A stretch of DNA of 64,000 bases. Origin: Paenibacillus sp. BIHB 4019. GTDB taxonomy: Bacteria > Bacillota > Bacilli > Paenibacillales > Paenibacillaceae. Positions 42,867-52,665 of the stretch are shown in pieces (position 1 is the first letter of the stretch; every line of letters begins with the position of its first letter). The DNA lies in the NCBI RefSeq assembly GCF_002741035.1, contig NZ_CP016808.1, positions 3,892,501 through 3,956,500 on the forward strand, read 5' to 3'. The notes below the pieces were generated by a model that searched no databases, was not told the origin of the DNA, and saw only the letters and a program-made list of their open reading frames with translations. The translations under genes were made by a program, and so were the position numbers.

Positions 42867-42905
42867 AAGCGTCCGTTCCCTTAAGGAGGGGAATAGGGCG
42901 CTTTT
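42867..42905 (+). terminator. terminator-like hairpin between transporter and two-component genes
   Basis: AAGCGTCCGTTCCC pairs with GGGGAATAGGGCGCTT, followed by TTCTT. The loop holds AAGGAGGGG. It probably lowers, rather than blocks, read-through into the kinase gene. Confidence 0.75.
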
Positions 42906-42930
42906 CTTGCTCAGGGAGGAAGGCTCCGTA

Positions 42931-44679
42931 ATGGAGAAATCAAATATTTTCAAAAAAATATTAGCCATTATGGGGCTACTGCTCATCCCTATTGTCGGTT
43001 TGTATTCCTATTCGAACCAAATAAGCATTCATGTTGTAGAAGAGCAAATCAGGCAAAACAGCGGGGATAAGCTTTCTTTTTTTGTACAGCAGATAGATGC
43101 CGAATTCGATCAATATATGATCTCAGTCAATAATTTAGGAATTGAGCCGCTAGTACGCGCCTTTATATCGCTGACCCCCTCCAGCACGGATTCAGAGCTG
43201 TTTGAGGCAAAGCTGAGCGTGCAGGAGGATTTGGAGATTAAAGGGAAGGCAGGCATCCTGGAGCGTGCTTATACGTTATTTGCGCCCCTTTCTGGAGAAG
43301 TAGTCAGTACGCATAACTCTATTTCCTACAAGCAAAAGTTTGTCGATATGGTCCACAAAGGCGGGCTCAAGCCTTTCATCTGGACTTATTCCGCAGAGGA
43401 TAATAGCCGTATACCGAACGCTTTCGTCTATCGAATTGTGGAGCCGCTGTTCGTTTATGAGGATTTGGAGCAAGCCGATCTGGTAGGCGAAATTCGGGTC
43501 GATACGAGAGATATTACGGATATGCTGACCCGGTTTAAGGCGGATAGCCCCGGCGACCCTTTTTTATATCATGAAAATGAAGCGCCCATCGTTGCGCGTA
43601 CAGCGGACATGAAGCGAATTAATGAACTGCTGCCTCTGTTTGAGAAAAATAAGGAGGATGTCAAGCAAGGGACTTTTCTAGCCTCGCTGCAAAACGAACA
43701 GTATATGATTCTTTATGCCAAGTCGGAGGCTACAGGCTGGTATTTAATCGAATACATGCCGCTGGAGAACATTTTAACCCCGATAACCTCTAGCCGAAAT
43801 TGGTTTTGGCTATCGCTGAGTTTAATCTTGCTTATTAGCGTGTTATCTGCATTTTTGCTTTATCGTAATGTGCAGGTTCCGATTCGGGAGCTGTTTTTGG
43901 CCGCCAAGCGACTGCGCAGGGGCGATTACTCCGTACGTGTTGGCAGCCGCAAGCATGATGAATTCGGTTATTTATTTGAACAGTTCAATTTAATGAGCGA
44001 GCAAATCCAGCATTTAATCAACAGCATCTATGCGGAGAAGCTGCATGCCAGAGAAGCTACGCTGAAGCAGCTGCAATCGCAAATTAATCCGCATTTCCTA
44101 TACAATTGCTTATTTTTCATTAAAAATATGACGCGCATTGGCGAGCGGGACGCGGTAATGGCAATGGCGGTCAAGCTTGGCGACTATTACCGCTATACAA
44201 CGCATGTAGATCAGCAGGAAACGGCGCTGCGCGAGGAAATCAAGCTGATCCACAACTATTTGTCGATTCAAAATATGAGAATGGACCGCATCGACTTTCA
44301 AATAAAAATTCCGGATGCGATGCTGGAGCTCAAGCTGCCGAGGCTAATCGTGCAGCCAATTATTGAGAACGCCATTATTCATGGCATAGAGCCTAGAGAA
44401 GGGGCAGGCATGATTAGGGTCATGGGTTTAAGCGGCGAGCAGGGATATGAAATCATTTGTGAAGATGATGGTGTGGGTCTCAGTGAGCAGGAGCTGCGGC
44501 GGCTGCGGCAGAAAATCAGCTCTAATGCGGTGCTGGACGAGAGCTGCGGCCTGCGCAACGTCCATCAGCGGCTTGTTCATAAATACGGCGGGACGTCGGG
44601 CCTCACGTTGGAGCAGTCCGCTGAAGGGGGCCTTCGCGCAACGATACGGTGGAGTGCTCTTCCAAGCGAACGCGAGTGA
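42931..44679 (+). CDS. sensor histidine kinase, YesM type
   Basis: A membrane sensor of about 582 residues. A first hydrophobic helix (ILAIMGLLLIPIVGLYSYS), an outer sensing region of ~260 residues and a second helix (WFWLSLSLILLISVLSAFLLY) come first. HAMP (VPIRELFLAAKRLRRGDYSVRV) follows. The His_kinase domain has its phospho-His in QSQINPHFLYNCLFFI. The ATPase part has IIENAIIHGIEPREGAG and a DDGVGL box. ATG 42931 follows GGGAGGAAGG. It likely senses sugar or the loaded binding protein and drives the regulator encoded next. Confidence 0.92.
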   Translation: MEKSNIFKKILAIMGLLLIPIVGLYSYSNQISIHVVEEQIRQNSGDKLSFFVQQIDAEFDQYMISVNNLGIEPLVRAFISLTPSSTDSELFEAKLSVQEDLEIKGKAGILERAYTLFAPLSGEVVSTHNSISYKQKFVDMVHKGGLKPFIWTYSAEDNSRIPNAFVYRIVEPLFVYEDLEQADLVGEIRVDTRDITDMLTRFKADSPGDPFLYHENEAPIVARTADMKRINELLPLFEKNKEDVKQGTFLASLQNEQYMILYAKSEATGWYLIEYMPLENILTPITSSRNWFWLSLSLILLISVLSAFLLYRNVQVPIRELFLAAKRLRRGDYSVRVGSRKHDEFGYLFEQFNLMSEQIQHLINSIYAEKLHAREATLKQLQSQINPHFLYNCLFFIKNMTRIGERDAVMAMAVKLGDYYRYTTHVDQQETALREEIKLIHNYLSIQNMRMDRIDFQIKIPDAMLELKLPRLIVQPIIENAIIHGIEPREGAGMIRVMGLSGEQGYEIICEDDGVGLSEQELRRLRQKISSNAVLDESCGLRNVHQRLVHKYGGTSGLTLEQSAEGGLRATIRWSALPSERE

Positions 44680-44762
44680 GAGCGAGCGGTAGGGTGTAAG
44701 TGGGCGAATGAAGGCTGCACAGGACGCTGTAAGTATGTCGGGAGAAAAAAGGAGATTCGGCC

Positions 44763-46391
44763 ATGTACCAGCTTTTGATCGTTGATGATGAGCGTTCCGT
44801 AGTTGAAGGGGTTGCGGCAACACTGCTTGAATACGGTATGGCCGGCATTGAGATTCATAAAGCTTTTTCAGCTTCGGATGCGCTGGCCATTATGCGCAAA
44901 TGCGCCATTGATCTGATGATTACGGATATACGGATGCCGGGCATTTCCGGTTTGGAACTGATGGAGCGCGTGCGCAAATCGTCAGGCTCGACCGCTGTTA
45001 TTTTGCTGACCGGCTATGCCGAATTTGAATATGCCAAGCAAGCGCTGACTAGCGGCGCCTCTAATTATTTGCTCAAGCCGGTCAATGACGAGGATTTGAT
45101 TAGCGCAGTTAAGAAGGCGCTGTTGACTGTACAGAAGGAAAAGGAAGCAGCCATTTCGCGTGATAACACACAGCGGGCATTACGGGAAAATTTGCCGCTG
45201 CTGCAGCGGAATTTGCTGATTGATTTGCTCGAAAATCGGGTGATCCCACCAGCTGCTTTAGAAAAGAGGCTCCAGAAGCTCGCGCTTCCTTTCTCGCTGG
45301 AGCATGCTGCCAGTTTGCTGCTCATCCGTTTGGAGGAGCCTTTTTTCCAATATGGGCACAATGATCGGGCTTTGCTCGAATATGCGGTCGGCAATATTGC
45401 CGAGGAGGTGCTCAGCGATTTTTATCAAATATGGATGTGCAGCGATTCCCGTGACTATTTGGCCGTTGTGGTTCAGGCTTTGGATGGAAACAGCGGCATC
45501 GCTGGCGCAATGGCGGAGCAGGAGCTTATGCGTCGCTGCCTATATTTACAGGAGCAAGTGCAGCGATATTTGAATGGGTCAATCTCGATTGTCATTAGTG
45601 CTTGGGGAGCGTTTCCCGATCAGTTGTCATCCTCCTATCATCTGGCGCTGACAGCTTATCTCAAGCATATTGGCGCTGGGAGGGGATTGTTTCTCTCGCT
45701 CGGCGAGCAGCGTGTGCTGGCGCCGGTACGCACATTCAAGCATTTGTATGAGCCGCCGCTGCTGCCGGATCTGCTGGAGTCGGGGAGATGGGATTCCTTT
45801 ATGGAGAAGCTGGGCTTGATTTTCGATGAGCTTGAGACCGATTTTGACGGCTCTGCGGAGCATTCATTGGAGGTTTATTGTGCCGTTACAGGCACACTTA
45901 GCTTTATTGCCCATAAAAGCGGGTATGGCTTGTTTGATTTTTTGGAAATAGAAGAGCAGCATATGATGGTATTCGAGTCTTTAAGACAGCAGCGGCGGCT
46001 GCGGGATAAGCTGATGCGATTGGCGGAAAACATACGCAGCGCGCTTGAGACCGAGGCCATGGGCAGCCAATCCAGGCTCATTAAGAAGGTGCAGCGATTC
46101 ATTGACGAGCAGCTGGCTCATACGATTTCCTTGACGATGATCGCAGAGCATGTTTTTTTGCATCCCGTGTATCTCTCTCAAGTGTATAAGGCGGCAACCG
46201 ATGAAAGCTTGAGCGACTATATACAGCGAATACGCATGGAGAAATCAGCCTATTGGCTCCGCAACTCAAAGCTGAAAATCTATGAAATCGGCAGTAAAGT
46301 CGGCTACCAGAATGCGCCTTATTTTATCAAAGTATTCAAGAAGGTGTACGGCATGACCCCGCAAGATTATCGGGAGCTTCATTCGGTATAA
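44763..46391 (+). CDS. response regulator with AraC output domain, YesN type
   Basis: The N-terminal receiver has the acidic pair (VDDE at residues 6-9), the phospho-Asp in LMITDIRMPGISGLE and the Lys in LLKPVNDEDL. A middle region of ~300 residues and a C-terminal AraC-type double helix-turn-helix follow (ISLTMIAEHVFLHPVYLSQVYKAATDESLSDYIQRIRMEKSAYWL ... IGSKVGYQNAPYFIKVFKKVYGMTPQDYRE). The 542-residue length is usual for YesN proteins. It probably activates the transporter operon at 39296. GGAGAAAAAAGGAG lies upstream of ATG 44763. Confidence 0.93.
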   Translation: MYQLLIVDDERSVVEGVAATLLEYGMAGIEIHKAFSASDALAIMRKCAIDLMITDIRMPGISGLELMERVRKSSGSTAVILLTGYAEFEYAKQALTSGASNYLLKPVNDEDLISAVKKALLTVQKEKEAAISRDNTQRALRENLPLLQRNLLIDLLENRVIPPAALEKRLQKLALPFSLEHAASLLLIRLEEPFFQYGHNDRALLEYAVGNIAEEVLSDFYQIWMCSDSRDYLAVVVQALDGNSGIAGAMAEQELMRRCLYLQEQVQRYLNGSISIVISAWGAFPDQLSSSYHLALTAYLKHIGAGRGLFLSLGEQRVLAPVRTFKHLYEPPLLPDLLESGRWDSFMEKLGLIFDELETDFDGSAEHSLEVYCAVTGTLSFIAHKSGYGLFDFLEIEEQHMMVFESLRQQRRLRDKLMRLAENIRSALETEAMGSQSRLIKKVQRFIDEQLAHTISLTMIAEHVFLHPVYLSQVYKAATDESLSDYIQRIRMEKSAYWLRNSKLKIYEIGSKVGYQNAPYFIKVFKKVYGMTPQDYRELHSV

Positions 46392-46438
46392 GCAGCCAAC
46401 GCGCATCGGTTGAGTACCGACGCGCGTTGGCTGCTTAT
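46388..46438. terminator. bidirectional terminator between convergent operons
   Basis: A stem of about 20 bp, ATAAGCAGCCAACGCGC with its complement, closes on a short loop. It ends both the YesN-type gene and the minus-strand MFS gene. Confidence 0.9.
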
Positions 46439-46457
46439 AGCTAGTACATAATCTCGG

Positions 46458-47729
46458 CTACGCGTCTGCTTTCACAGCAATCGGCTTTACGAAAAAGATA
46501 ACGCCAACGGCTCCGATAATCGCGAGTGCTCCTGCCGTCAGGAAGGCGCTGGTGAAATGTCCCGTATACTGTACGATGAACCCTGTAACAGTGGGTGCGA
46601 TAATACCTGAAATGTTTGCCAAAGCATGAACAAAACCTGTAACGCCACCCACTTTATCGCCTTTGACATTGTCGGATATAATCGACCAGTAAGAGGTGGA
46701 GGTCATATACATAAAGAAGATTCCGCAAGCCATTAAAGAAACGGCGCTGACTGGCGTTTGAACGAGTCCAGCAAAAGCGATACAAATCGAGGAAAGAATT
46801 AAACCGCTTACAAGAACGATTTTGCGAGAAAATAATAATTTATTAGTTTTGCGATATAAATAGTCGGATAATACGCCGCTTAATAATAGTCCACAAAAGC
46901 CTACCAGCCATGGAATAGTGGAAGCGATACTCATTTCCTTAATGCTCAGCCCTTTATCCATGGATAGATAGCTAGGGAACCAGGTCATAAAGAAATAGAG
47001 AATGTAGTTGAATCCGAAAAAGGCTAGCGCTGTGAAAAGAATAGTAGGTTGTTTTATAAAATAAGATAGCGATACTTTCTCCGCTTTGCCGCCATTAGAA
47101 GCTGTAAAAGCAGCAGTGGGCTCTTGCATTTCAGCTATTTCTTCCTGGGTTGCTTTTGGATGCTGGGAAGGCTTGTCTGTGACCAGCTTCATCCAGAACA
47201 CTGTCCAGACTAGACCTATTACCGCAAGTACGATAAAAGAAAGCTTCCAGTGCCAGTACAAGGCGATGACGCCGACGATCGGTCCGGCTATGGCTCCGCC
47301 TAGCGGATTTCCAGAGAACGAAATGCCGACAGCTCTAGCGCGCTGCTTGGCAGGAACCCAGTTGCTGATTGTTTTATTAGTTGCCGAGCCCAAAGGCCCT
47401 TCACCCAGCCCGAACAGCATCCGGATAATAAAGAGGGACACAAAGTTGAATGCCGCAATGGTCAGTCCACAGAAGATGGACCAGATGGTCATAGAGGCTC
47501 CGAATATTTTTCTAGGGCCATAAATATCGGAAAGGTATCCGCCAACAAAATTAAACAGCGCGTAGCCAATAGAGAAGCTGCTGAAAATAAAACCGAGCTG
47601 GATGCTGTCGATTCCATACTCCTCTGTAATGAACGGCGCCGCTACGGAGAAGGCAGCACGGTCAACATAGTTGATCACTCCTGCGAGGAATAGCATAAGG
47701 ACCACGAACCAACGAATCTTTTTGAACAT
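46458..47729 (-). CDS. MFS transporter for sugar acids (ACS family, GudP/ExuT-like)
   Basis: A 423-residue permease with about twelve hydrophobic helices. The start FVVLMLFLAGVINYVDRAAFSVAAPFITEEYGI is typical of the anion:cation symporter family of hexuronate and aldarate carriers. So are GGYLSDIYGPRKIFGASMTIWSIFCGLTIAAFNFVSLFIIRMLFGLGEGP and the split after helix six. It is the last gene of the minus-strand catabolic operon and probably brings in the operon's sugar acid. Confidence 0.88.
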   Translation of the reverse strand: MFKKIRWFVVLMLFLAGVINYVDRAAFSVAAPFITEEYGIDSIQLGFIFSSFSIGYALFNFVGGYLSDIYGPRKIFGASMTIWSIFCGLTIAAFNFVSLFIIRMLFGLGEGPLGSATNKTISNWVPAKQRARAVGISFSGNPLGGAIAGPIVGVIALYWHWKLSFIVLAVIGLVWTVFWMKLVTDKPSQHPKATQEEIAEMQEPTAAFTASNGGKAEKVSLSYFIKQPTILFTALAFFGFNYILYFFMTWFPSYLSMDKGLSIKEMSIASTIPWLVGFCGLLLSGVLSDYLYRKTNKLLFSRKIVLVSGLILSSICIAFAGLVQTPVSAVSLMACGIFFMYMTSTSYWSIISDNVKGDKVGGVTGFVHALANISGIIAPTVTGFIVQYTGHFTSAFLTAGALAIIGAVGVIFFVKPIAVKADA

Positions 47730-47762
47730 AGTGGCTCTCCCCTAACTGGTTGAAGTAATTAC

Positions 47763-48611
47763 TTATACACCGGAATAAGCCATAAAACCGCCATCTACTG
47801 GCACCGTAATGCCGGTAACGAAGCCGGACTTTGTCTCATCGACAAGCCAGAGCAGGGTGCCGAGGAGATCCTCTGGTTTTCCGAAGCGGCGCATCGGAGT
47901 ATGGGCAATAATTTTGGTGGAACGCTCGGTCAGCGATCCATCCGCTTGAAGCAGCAGATTGCGGTTTTGATCGGTCAGGAAAAAGCCAGGTGCGATGGCA
48001 TTTACCCGGATGCCTGCATCGGCCAGATGAACGGCGAGCCACTGGGTCACATTATCGATTGCGGCCTTTGCTGCACTATAGGCCGGAACTTTGGTTGCCG
48101 GTGTTGGAGCAGCCATGGAGGAAATATTAATGATAGTAGCCCCCGGGCGCTGAAGCATCGATTTTCCGAAAATTTGCGAAGGGATCCACGAGCCCAATAA
48201 GTTTAAATCTACAACATAGCTGAACCCTTCGGGCGTGATATCGAAAAAGCTGGTGACATCCTTATTGTCGACATCCTCCTGACGGAACGTTTCAAAGGTC
48301 GTATTGCCTTTCGGGTGTCCGCCTCCTGCACCATTAATGAGAATGTCGCACGGGCCAAATGCCTCTTCAACCTGCTGCCGGGCATGCTCAACGCTGGCAG
48401 CATCAGTCACATCGCAGCCGACCGCGATAGCGGTTCCGCCTGCTTCGCGAATGCGTTCGGCCACGGCCAGTCCTTTCGCCTCGGTCCGGTTCAAGATGGC
48501 AACACGGACACCATGACGGGCTAGCTCCTCTGCCATCGCTCCGCACAAAATGCCGCTGCCCCCTGTAATGACGGCTACCCGTCCTTGCAATAGCGTTTGT
48601 TGCTCTTCCAT
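47763..48611 (-). CDS. SDR oxidoreductase, similar to fructuronate/mannonate reductases (UxuB type)
   Basis: A short-chain dehydrogenase of 282 residues. The coenzyme loop [15 protein letters not shown] lies near residue 17; [10 protein letters not shown] follows, the catalytic Ser is in NISSMAAP and the YSAAKAAI box has Tyr and Lys. The pattern GGSGILC is of the group to which B. subtilis UxuB (D-mannonate oxidoreductase) belongs. In this operon it should reduce or oxidise a keto-sugar acid. The exact substrate cannot be given from sequence. Confidence 0.85.
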   Translation of the reverse strand: MEEQQTLLQGRVAVITGGSGILCGAMAEELARHGVRVAILNRTEAKGLAVAERIREAGGTAIAVGCDVTDAASVEHARQQVEEAFGPCDILINGAGGGHPKGNTTFETFRQEDVDNKDVTSFFDITPEGFSYVVDLNLLGSWIPSQIFGKSMLQRPGATIINISSMAAPTPATKVPAYSAAKAAIDNVTQWLAVHLADAGIRVNAIAPGFFLTDQNRNLLLQADGSLTERSTKIIAHTPMRRFGKPEDLLGTLLWLVDETKSGFVTGITVPVDGGFMAYSGV

Positions 48612-48636
48612 CGCTTATTCCTCCAATGAGTCAAAT

Positions 48637-49446
48637 TTAGAGCAGGCCCCTCAGAAAATGATGCGCGCCAGTCGCCGCTTCTAAAGGGCTTGGCAAGCTA
48701 AGGCATTCGACGGAAAGGGCGCCATTGTATCCGATCTCTTTTAAGGCGCTTATCGTTTCGCTAAAATCATAATGCCCTTTGCCAGGATACTGCCTGTTGC
48801 TGTCGGCGATATGCACATGGCCGATTCGTTTGCCAGCCTTCTTAATATTATTGCCAATCGAATCTTCCTCCATATTCATATGAAAGGTATCGATATGAAT
48901 TTTTAGCTTTTCGGAATGAAAATGGTCTACGAAAAGGATGCTATCCTCAATTGTGTTTAAGAAATCGCTTTCATAACGATTGACAGCTTCTACGACAAGC
49001 GTCACTTCAGCCTGCTCAGCAGCAGCAATACAAGTGAGCATTGCTTCATTCAGCAGCTGATGGTAATGCTGCCCATCGCCGTTGTCTTTGATAATGCCTT
49101 TGATAAGGCCGATAATAACGACGCAATCCAGCTTGCTGGCAAAGTGGATAAACGCGAGCATGCGCTTAATCGCTTCTTTGCGGACGTCAGCATCCGCGTG
49201 GGTCAGGGTAATGCGGTCCCTTAAAAAAGCTAGCCCTGTGCCGATGGAAGAAACAAAGACGCCATGCCGCGAGCATGCAGCTTGTATAGCCTCTAAATCT
49301 ACTTCACTAGGGTCGGCGATATGCAGCTCTACCGCATCGTAGCCAATTTCCGCAGCCTTTTTGATGGAGGCTTCAAAATTCCCGCGAAGCACGAAGGGGG
49401 CTGCTTGTGACGCTTCTTGAACTATCGTAACGGCTAACTTCATCAT
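48637..49446 (-). CDS. sugar isomerase/epimerase, TIM-barrel (xylose-isomerase-like)
   Basis: A 269-residue AP_endonuc_2-type barrel. Visible metal-site blocks are AVELHIADPSEVDL, VVEAVNRYESDFLN, KIHIDTFHMNMEEDSIGNNI, IGHVHIADSNRQYPGKGHYDF and ALSVECLSLPSPL. Such enzymes isomerise or epimerise keto-sugars. GGGG lies 6 bp before the first of two tandem ATGs at 49446. It is 9 bp from the next gene upstream, so one operon. Confidence 0.87.
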   Translation of the reverse strand: MMKLAVTIVQEASQAAPFVLRGNFEASIKKAAEIGYDAVELHIADPSEVDLEAIQAACSRHGVFVSSIGTGLAFLRDRITLTHADADVRKEAIKRMLAFIHFASKLDCVVIIGLIKGIIKDNGDGQHYHQLLNEAMLTCIAAAEQAEVTLVVEAVNRYESDFLNTIEDSILFVDHFHSEKLKIHIDTFHMNMEEDSIGNNIKKAGKRIGHVHIADSNRQYPGKGHYDFSETISALKEIGYNGALSVECLSLPSPLEAATGAHHFLRGLL

Positions 49447-49455
49447 GATCGCCCC

Positions 49456-50469
49456 TTATACCTTGATAATGGCTTTTATGACGCCGCTGCTAGGGTCCAG
49501 CCAATCGTTGAATGAAGTAATGGCTTGATCGAAATCAGCTTGATGTGTAATAAAGGAATCGGCATCCAGTTTATTTTGCCGCAAGCAATCAATAACATGA
49601 TCGAATTCCTCAGCGGTTGCAGCCCGACTGCCAAGCAGCGTCAGTTCCTTCTTATGAAAATCCGGATCATTAAACGTAATATCGCCTTGTACCAGGCTTA
49701 CAAAAACAACATTGCCGCCGTGAGCCGCGTATTTGAACGCATTCATCATCGATTGGGCATTGCCGGTTGCATCTATGACCGATGTCGGCAAATCGCCTCC
49801 TGTTATGCGCTCAAGCTCTTGCACCACATCGTCTCCGGCGTTCACGACATGGTCAACCTCCGCCCATTTGCGGCAGAACGCCAGCCTCTCGGCATTTATA
49901 TCAAGAGCGATGACTTTGGCGCCTGCCAGCTTAGCAAACTTCATTACCGCAAGCCCGATTGGCCCCGCGCCCAGCACGAGCACCCACTCATCCGCCTTAA
50001 CGCCTGCACGGTTCACGCCATGAAGGCCGATGCTCATCGGCTCAATGATGACCGTCTGCTCAAGCGTCAGGCCATCTGCTTTTTTCAAATGATGGATGGG
50101 AACTGAAATATATTCCCGCATGGCGCCATCCACATGGCAGCCGATGACCTTAAGCTCATTGCAGGCATTGGGCTTGCCACGACGGGAAGCGATGCTGTTC
50201 TCATTGAATAAGTAGGGGATAACGGTCACATTATCGCCCTTCTGGATGCCGTAGGCATTATGTTCAATCTCAACGACTTCGGCTGCAATTTCATGGCCAA
50301 GAATGCGGGGATATTCGAAATAAGGCTGCTTGCCCCGATAAGCATGATAGTCGGTTCCGCAAACCCCGATATAATGAACCTTGAGCAAAGCTTCGCCTTG
50401 CCCGCGTACAGGCACTTCTGTATCAATAAGATCGAATTGTTCCGGTTTTGTGCATATAATGGTTTTCAT
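49456..50469 (-). CDS. medium-chain zinc dehydrogenase, similar to L-galactonate dehydrogenase (LgoD type)
   Basis: A 338-residue GroES-like/Rossmann dehydrogenase. Catalytic zinc ligands are C37 (GVCGTD), H59-E60 (GHE) and E143 (EPMSIG); the NAD loop is GAGPIG at 167-172. Blocks such as VIDATGNAQSM and DFHKKELTLLGSRAAT resemble E. coli LgoD. The lobe that normally carries four structural-zinc cysteines (residues ~88-105) keeps only one Cys, so the structural zinc is probably lost. The ATG at 50469 has GGAGGG upstream; the longer open frame is not supported. Confidence 0.85.
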   Translation of the reverse strand: MKTIICTKPEQFDLIDTEVPVRGQGEALLKVHYIGVCGTDYHAYRGKQPYFEYPRILGHEIAAEVVEIEHNAYGIQKGDNVTVIPYLFNENSIASRRGKPNACNELKVIGCHVDGAMREYISVPIHHLKKADGLTLEQTVIIEPMSIGLHGVNRAGVKADEWVLVLGAGPIGLAVMKFAKLAGAKVIALDINAERLAFCRKWAEVDHVVNAGDDVVQELERITGGDLPTSVIDATGNAQSMMNAFKYAAHGGNVVFVSLVQGDITFNDPDFHKKELTLLGSRAATAEEFDHVIDCLRQNKLDADSFITHQADFDQAITSFNDWLDPSSGVIKAIIKV

Positions 50470-50491
50470 CTGAATCCCTCCATGCGGTCGG

Positions 50492-51193
50492 TTAAATGAA
50501 CATCTCTTTATACTTTTCAAAAAAGAGCTCGCGTTCCTTCTCCAGCATCCTTAAATGCTCTCTAAGCAGCTGTCCGCTCAACTCGGCATCGTTGCTTTTA
50601 ATCGCTGCAAAAATCTTCTCGTGGTATTCGATGGCAGCTTTCTCATGATGAGCTTCCTGCAGCTCCAAATAACGCACCCGATTTAAATGTGCCCTCATGT
50701 CGTTGACAATAGCCAGCAGCGTCTGATTGCCCGATAGCTTAATAATGGCGTTATGAAAATCTTCATCCAGCTGCATGAACCGGATATAATCCTGATCGAC
50801 GACAGATTCCTTTTGTTCCTCAATAATGGAGGAAATCGCTCTATCTGCCTGCTTGAAAACATCCTCAGAGCTGTCCCACAGCTCGGCAACTTTGACAAAA
50901 GCGTTATATTCCAAACTTTCCCGAACGAACTGTGCGTCTTTGACCTTCTGGGTCGACAAGTCGGCAATACGCGCCCCGCGCTGCGGCAAAATGCTGATCA
51001 GCTCTTCCTGCGCCAGCATGAAGAAGGCTTGTCTGACGGGCGTGCGGCTTAGACCAAACTCTGTTGCAAAATTATTTTCATATACCATCTCGCCGGGCTT
51101 TAATTGAAGGGTCACAATCCGGCTCCTAATTTCCTGATAAATAACCTCGGCTAGTGTTTGTCTTTCTGGAAGCTTCAAACGGCTTGACATCAT
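50492..51193 (-). CDS. GntR-family regulator (FadR/FCD type)
   Basis: A 233-residue regulator. The N-terminal winged helix-turn-helix reads LAEVIYQEIRSRIVTLQLKPGEMVYENNFATEFGLSRTPVRQAFFMLAQEELI. The C-terminal all-helical FCD domain has a metal-binding pattern (DEDFHNAIIKLSGN, MRAHLNRVRYLE and EYHEKIFAAI). It lies between enzyme genes of the operon and probably represses it until a sugar-acid intermediate binds. GAGGAGG precedes the tandem ATGs. Confidence 0.92.
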   Translation of the reverse strand: MMSSRLKLPERQTLAEVIYQEIRSRIVTLQLKPGEMVYENNFATEFGLSRTPVRQAFFMLAQEELISILPQRGARIADLSTQKVKDAQFVRESLEYNAFVKVAELWDSSEDVFKQADRAISSIIEEQKESVVDQDYIRFMQLDEDFHNAIIKLSGNQTLLAIVNDMRAHLNRVRYLELQEAHHEKAAIEYHEKIFAAIKSNDAELSGQLLREHLRMLEKERELFFEKYKEMFI

Positions 51194-51238
51194 TATTTCC
51201 TCCTCATTGCATGCTTTACCTGATAGCTCAGTATAAAG

Positions 51239-52375
51239 CTATTTGCTTCCGCCCGTAAATGTTTTGCGGACAAGAGAGGAATTTGATTCATAAGCTTTCA
51301 GGGCGCTGCGGTCAAAAATAATGCCATGTCCCGGAGTGGGAGGAGGCGTGCCGACGCCATTAACGACTTCAATCGGATTTTCCAGCAGGCGAAGCTCGGT
51401 TAAAGAGCCGCCGGTAACATTTTCAAGCATATAGCTGTTTTGAACGCCGCACAGCAGCTGCAGGGAAAGCTCCATCATGAAATGCGGCGCCATCAAGCGG
51501 CCAAAGGCGTTCGACAGATGGGCGATTTTATGCCACTCGGTAATACCGCCTACAAACGCGACGTCAGCTTGAACGATATCGACGGCATCTGCTTTCAAAT
51601 ATTCAAGAAACTGATTTTTGCTGTAGAGGCTCTCACCGAGTGCAATCGGCGTTTTTAACGAGCGCTTTAAATTCGAATGGCCTTGAATGTCTTGATATAG
51701 CAGGGGCTCCTCGATCCAGCCCAGATTTAATTCGTCCAGCTTGGCGCCATTCTGGATAGCTTCTGCGGCATTCCATTTTTGATTTAAATCGACGAGCACC
51801 TTGCCGGTCTTGCCCAGCTTTTCCTGCACCCGGACGATTCGCTCGATATCTTCGTTAATATCGTCCTTGCCGATTTTAATTTTTACCGTGCGATAGCCTT
51901 GAGCCACATAATCGTCCACACGGGCAAGCAGGTCTTCGATCTTATCGGTGCGGCTGAGATTGATTTCGCTAATATACGCAGGAATGGAAGGGCGAGCTCC
52001 GCCAAGCAGCTTGTATAGCGGTTGTCCGTAGAATTTGCCCATCAAGTCCCATACGGCAATATCAATCGCAGCAATCGCCATCGAATTGACCCCGAGCCCG
52101 AGCCTGCGGGATTGCCTGGTCAGCTTATTCCAAATTTCTTCATAATTAAGCGGGTCCATACCGACAACCAAATTGGCCAAATAATCCTCGATGAGCCCCT
52201 TGATGACGGTTCCTCCGATATCCACGCTGTAGCTGATGCCAGTTCCAATGAGCCCCGAGTCCGTATGCAAATCCACAAGCACGAATTCCAGGCTTTGCAC
52301 CTTATTGGTAGCATCTTCCCATGGGACGCTAGGAGGAAGACGGTAAACGCTTGCATAAACGCCGGTAATTTTCAA
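51239..52375 (-). CDS. enolase-superfamily sugar-acid dehydratase (mandelate racemase type)
   Basis: A 378-residue protein of the mandelate racemase/muconate lactonizing group. Catalytic positions are K165-x-K167 in TVKIKIGK, metal ligands D196 (LVDLNQ), E222 (IEEPL) and E248 (ALGES), and H298 in MAPHFM. This set suits a dehydratase acting on an aldonate or aldarate; the true substrate is unknown. The TTG at 52375 (protein start KITGVYASVYRLP) fits the family; an ATG at 52402 would add nine residues. First gene of the operon. Confidence 0.87.
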   Translation of the reverse strand: MKITGVYASVYRLPPSVPWEDATNKVQSLEFVLVDLHTDSGLIGTGISYSVDIGGTVIKGLIEDYLANLVVGMDPLNYEEIWNKLTRQSRRLGLGVNSMAIAAIDIAVWDLMGKFYGQPLYKLLGGARPSIPAYISEINLSRTDKIEDLLARVDDYVAQGYRTVKIKIGKDDINEDIERIVRVQEKLGKTGKVLVDLNQKWNAAEAIQNGAKLDELNLGWIEEPLLYQDIQGHSNLKRSLKTPIALGESLYSKNQFLEYLKADAVDIVQADVAFVGGITEWHKIAHLSNAFGRLMAPHFMMELSLQLLCGVQNSYMLENVTGGSLTELRLLENPIEVVNGVGTPPPTPGHGIIFDRSALKAYESNSSLVRKTFTGGSK

Positions 52376-52418
52376 CGAGCATCTTCCCTTTCTGAGTGTC
52401 ATTCATTTCTGCAGCTTT

Positions 52419-52448
52419 AGGATACTAATAAACTTGGATACTAGTCAA
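52419..52448 (-). promoter_or_regulatory. promoter and repeated operator of the sugar-acid operon
   Basis: On the minus strand TTGACT (52448-52443) is followed after 18 bp by TATCCT (52424-52419). The plus strand shows GGATACTA twice, at 52420 and 52436, exactly 16 bp apart. One copy lies on the -10 box and the other beside the -35 box. The GntR regulator encoded in the operon is the likely binder (inference). Confidence 0.55.
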
Positions 52449-52665
52449 CAATTTTTTTTAAATGAGCCGCCATCAAGGAAGGAAAAAATGAGGAAAACAG
52501 CAGAAAAAAGCCCGGCTGCACTTAGAGATCCCCTCATGCCATGCTCGAGCTTCATATGTGTCAACTTTTCTAATTCATAACCAGAATTCGATTTTTTGTG
52601 ACATAAACGTCTGAAAAATCTTCCTTTGGCATGGCATAATCGGGAAGGAAGCTTTTGTTTTCCGC

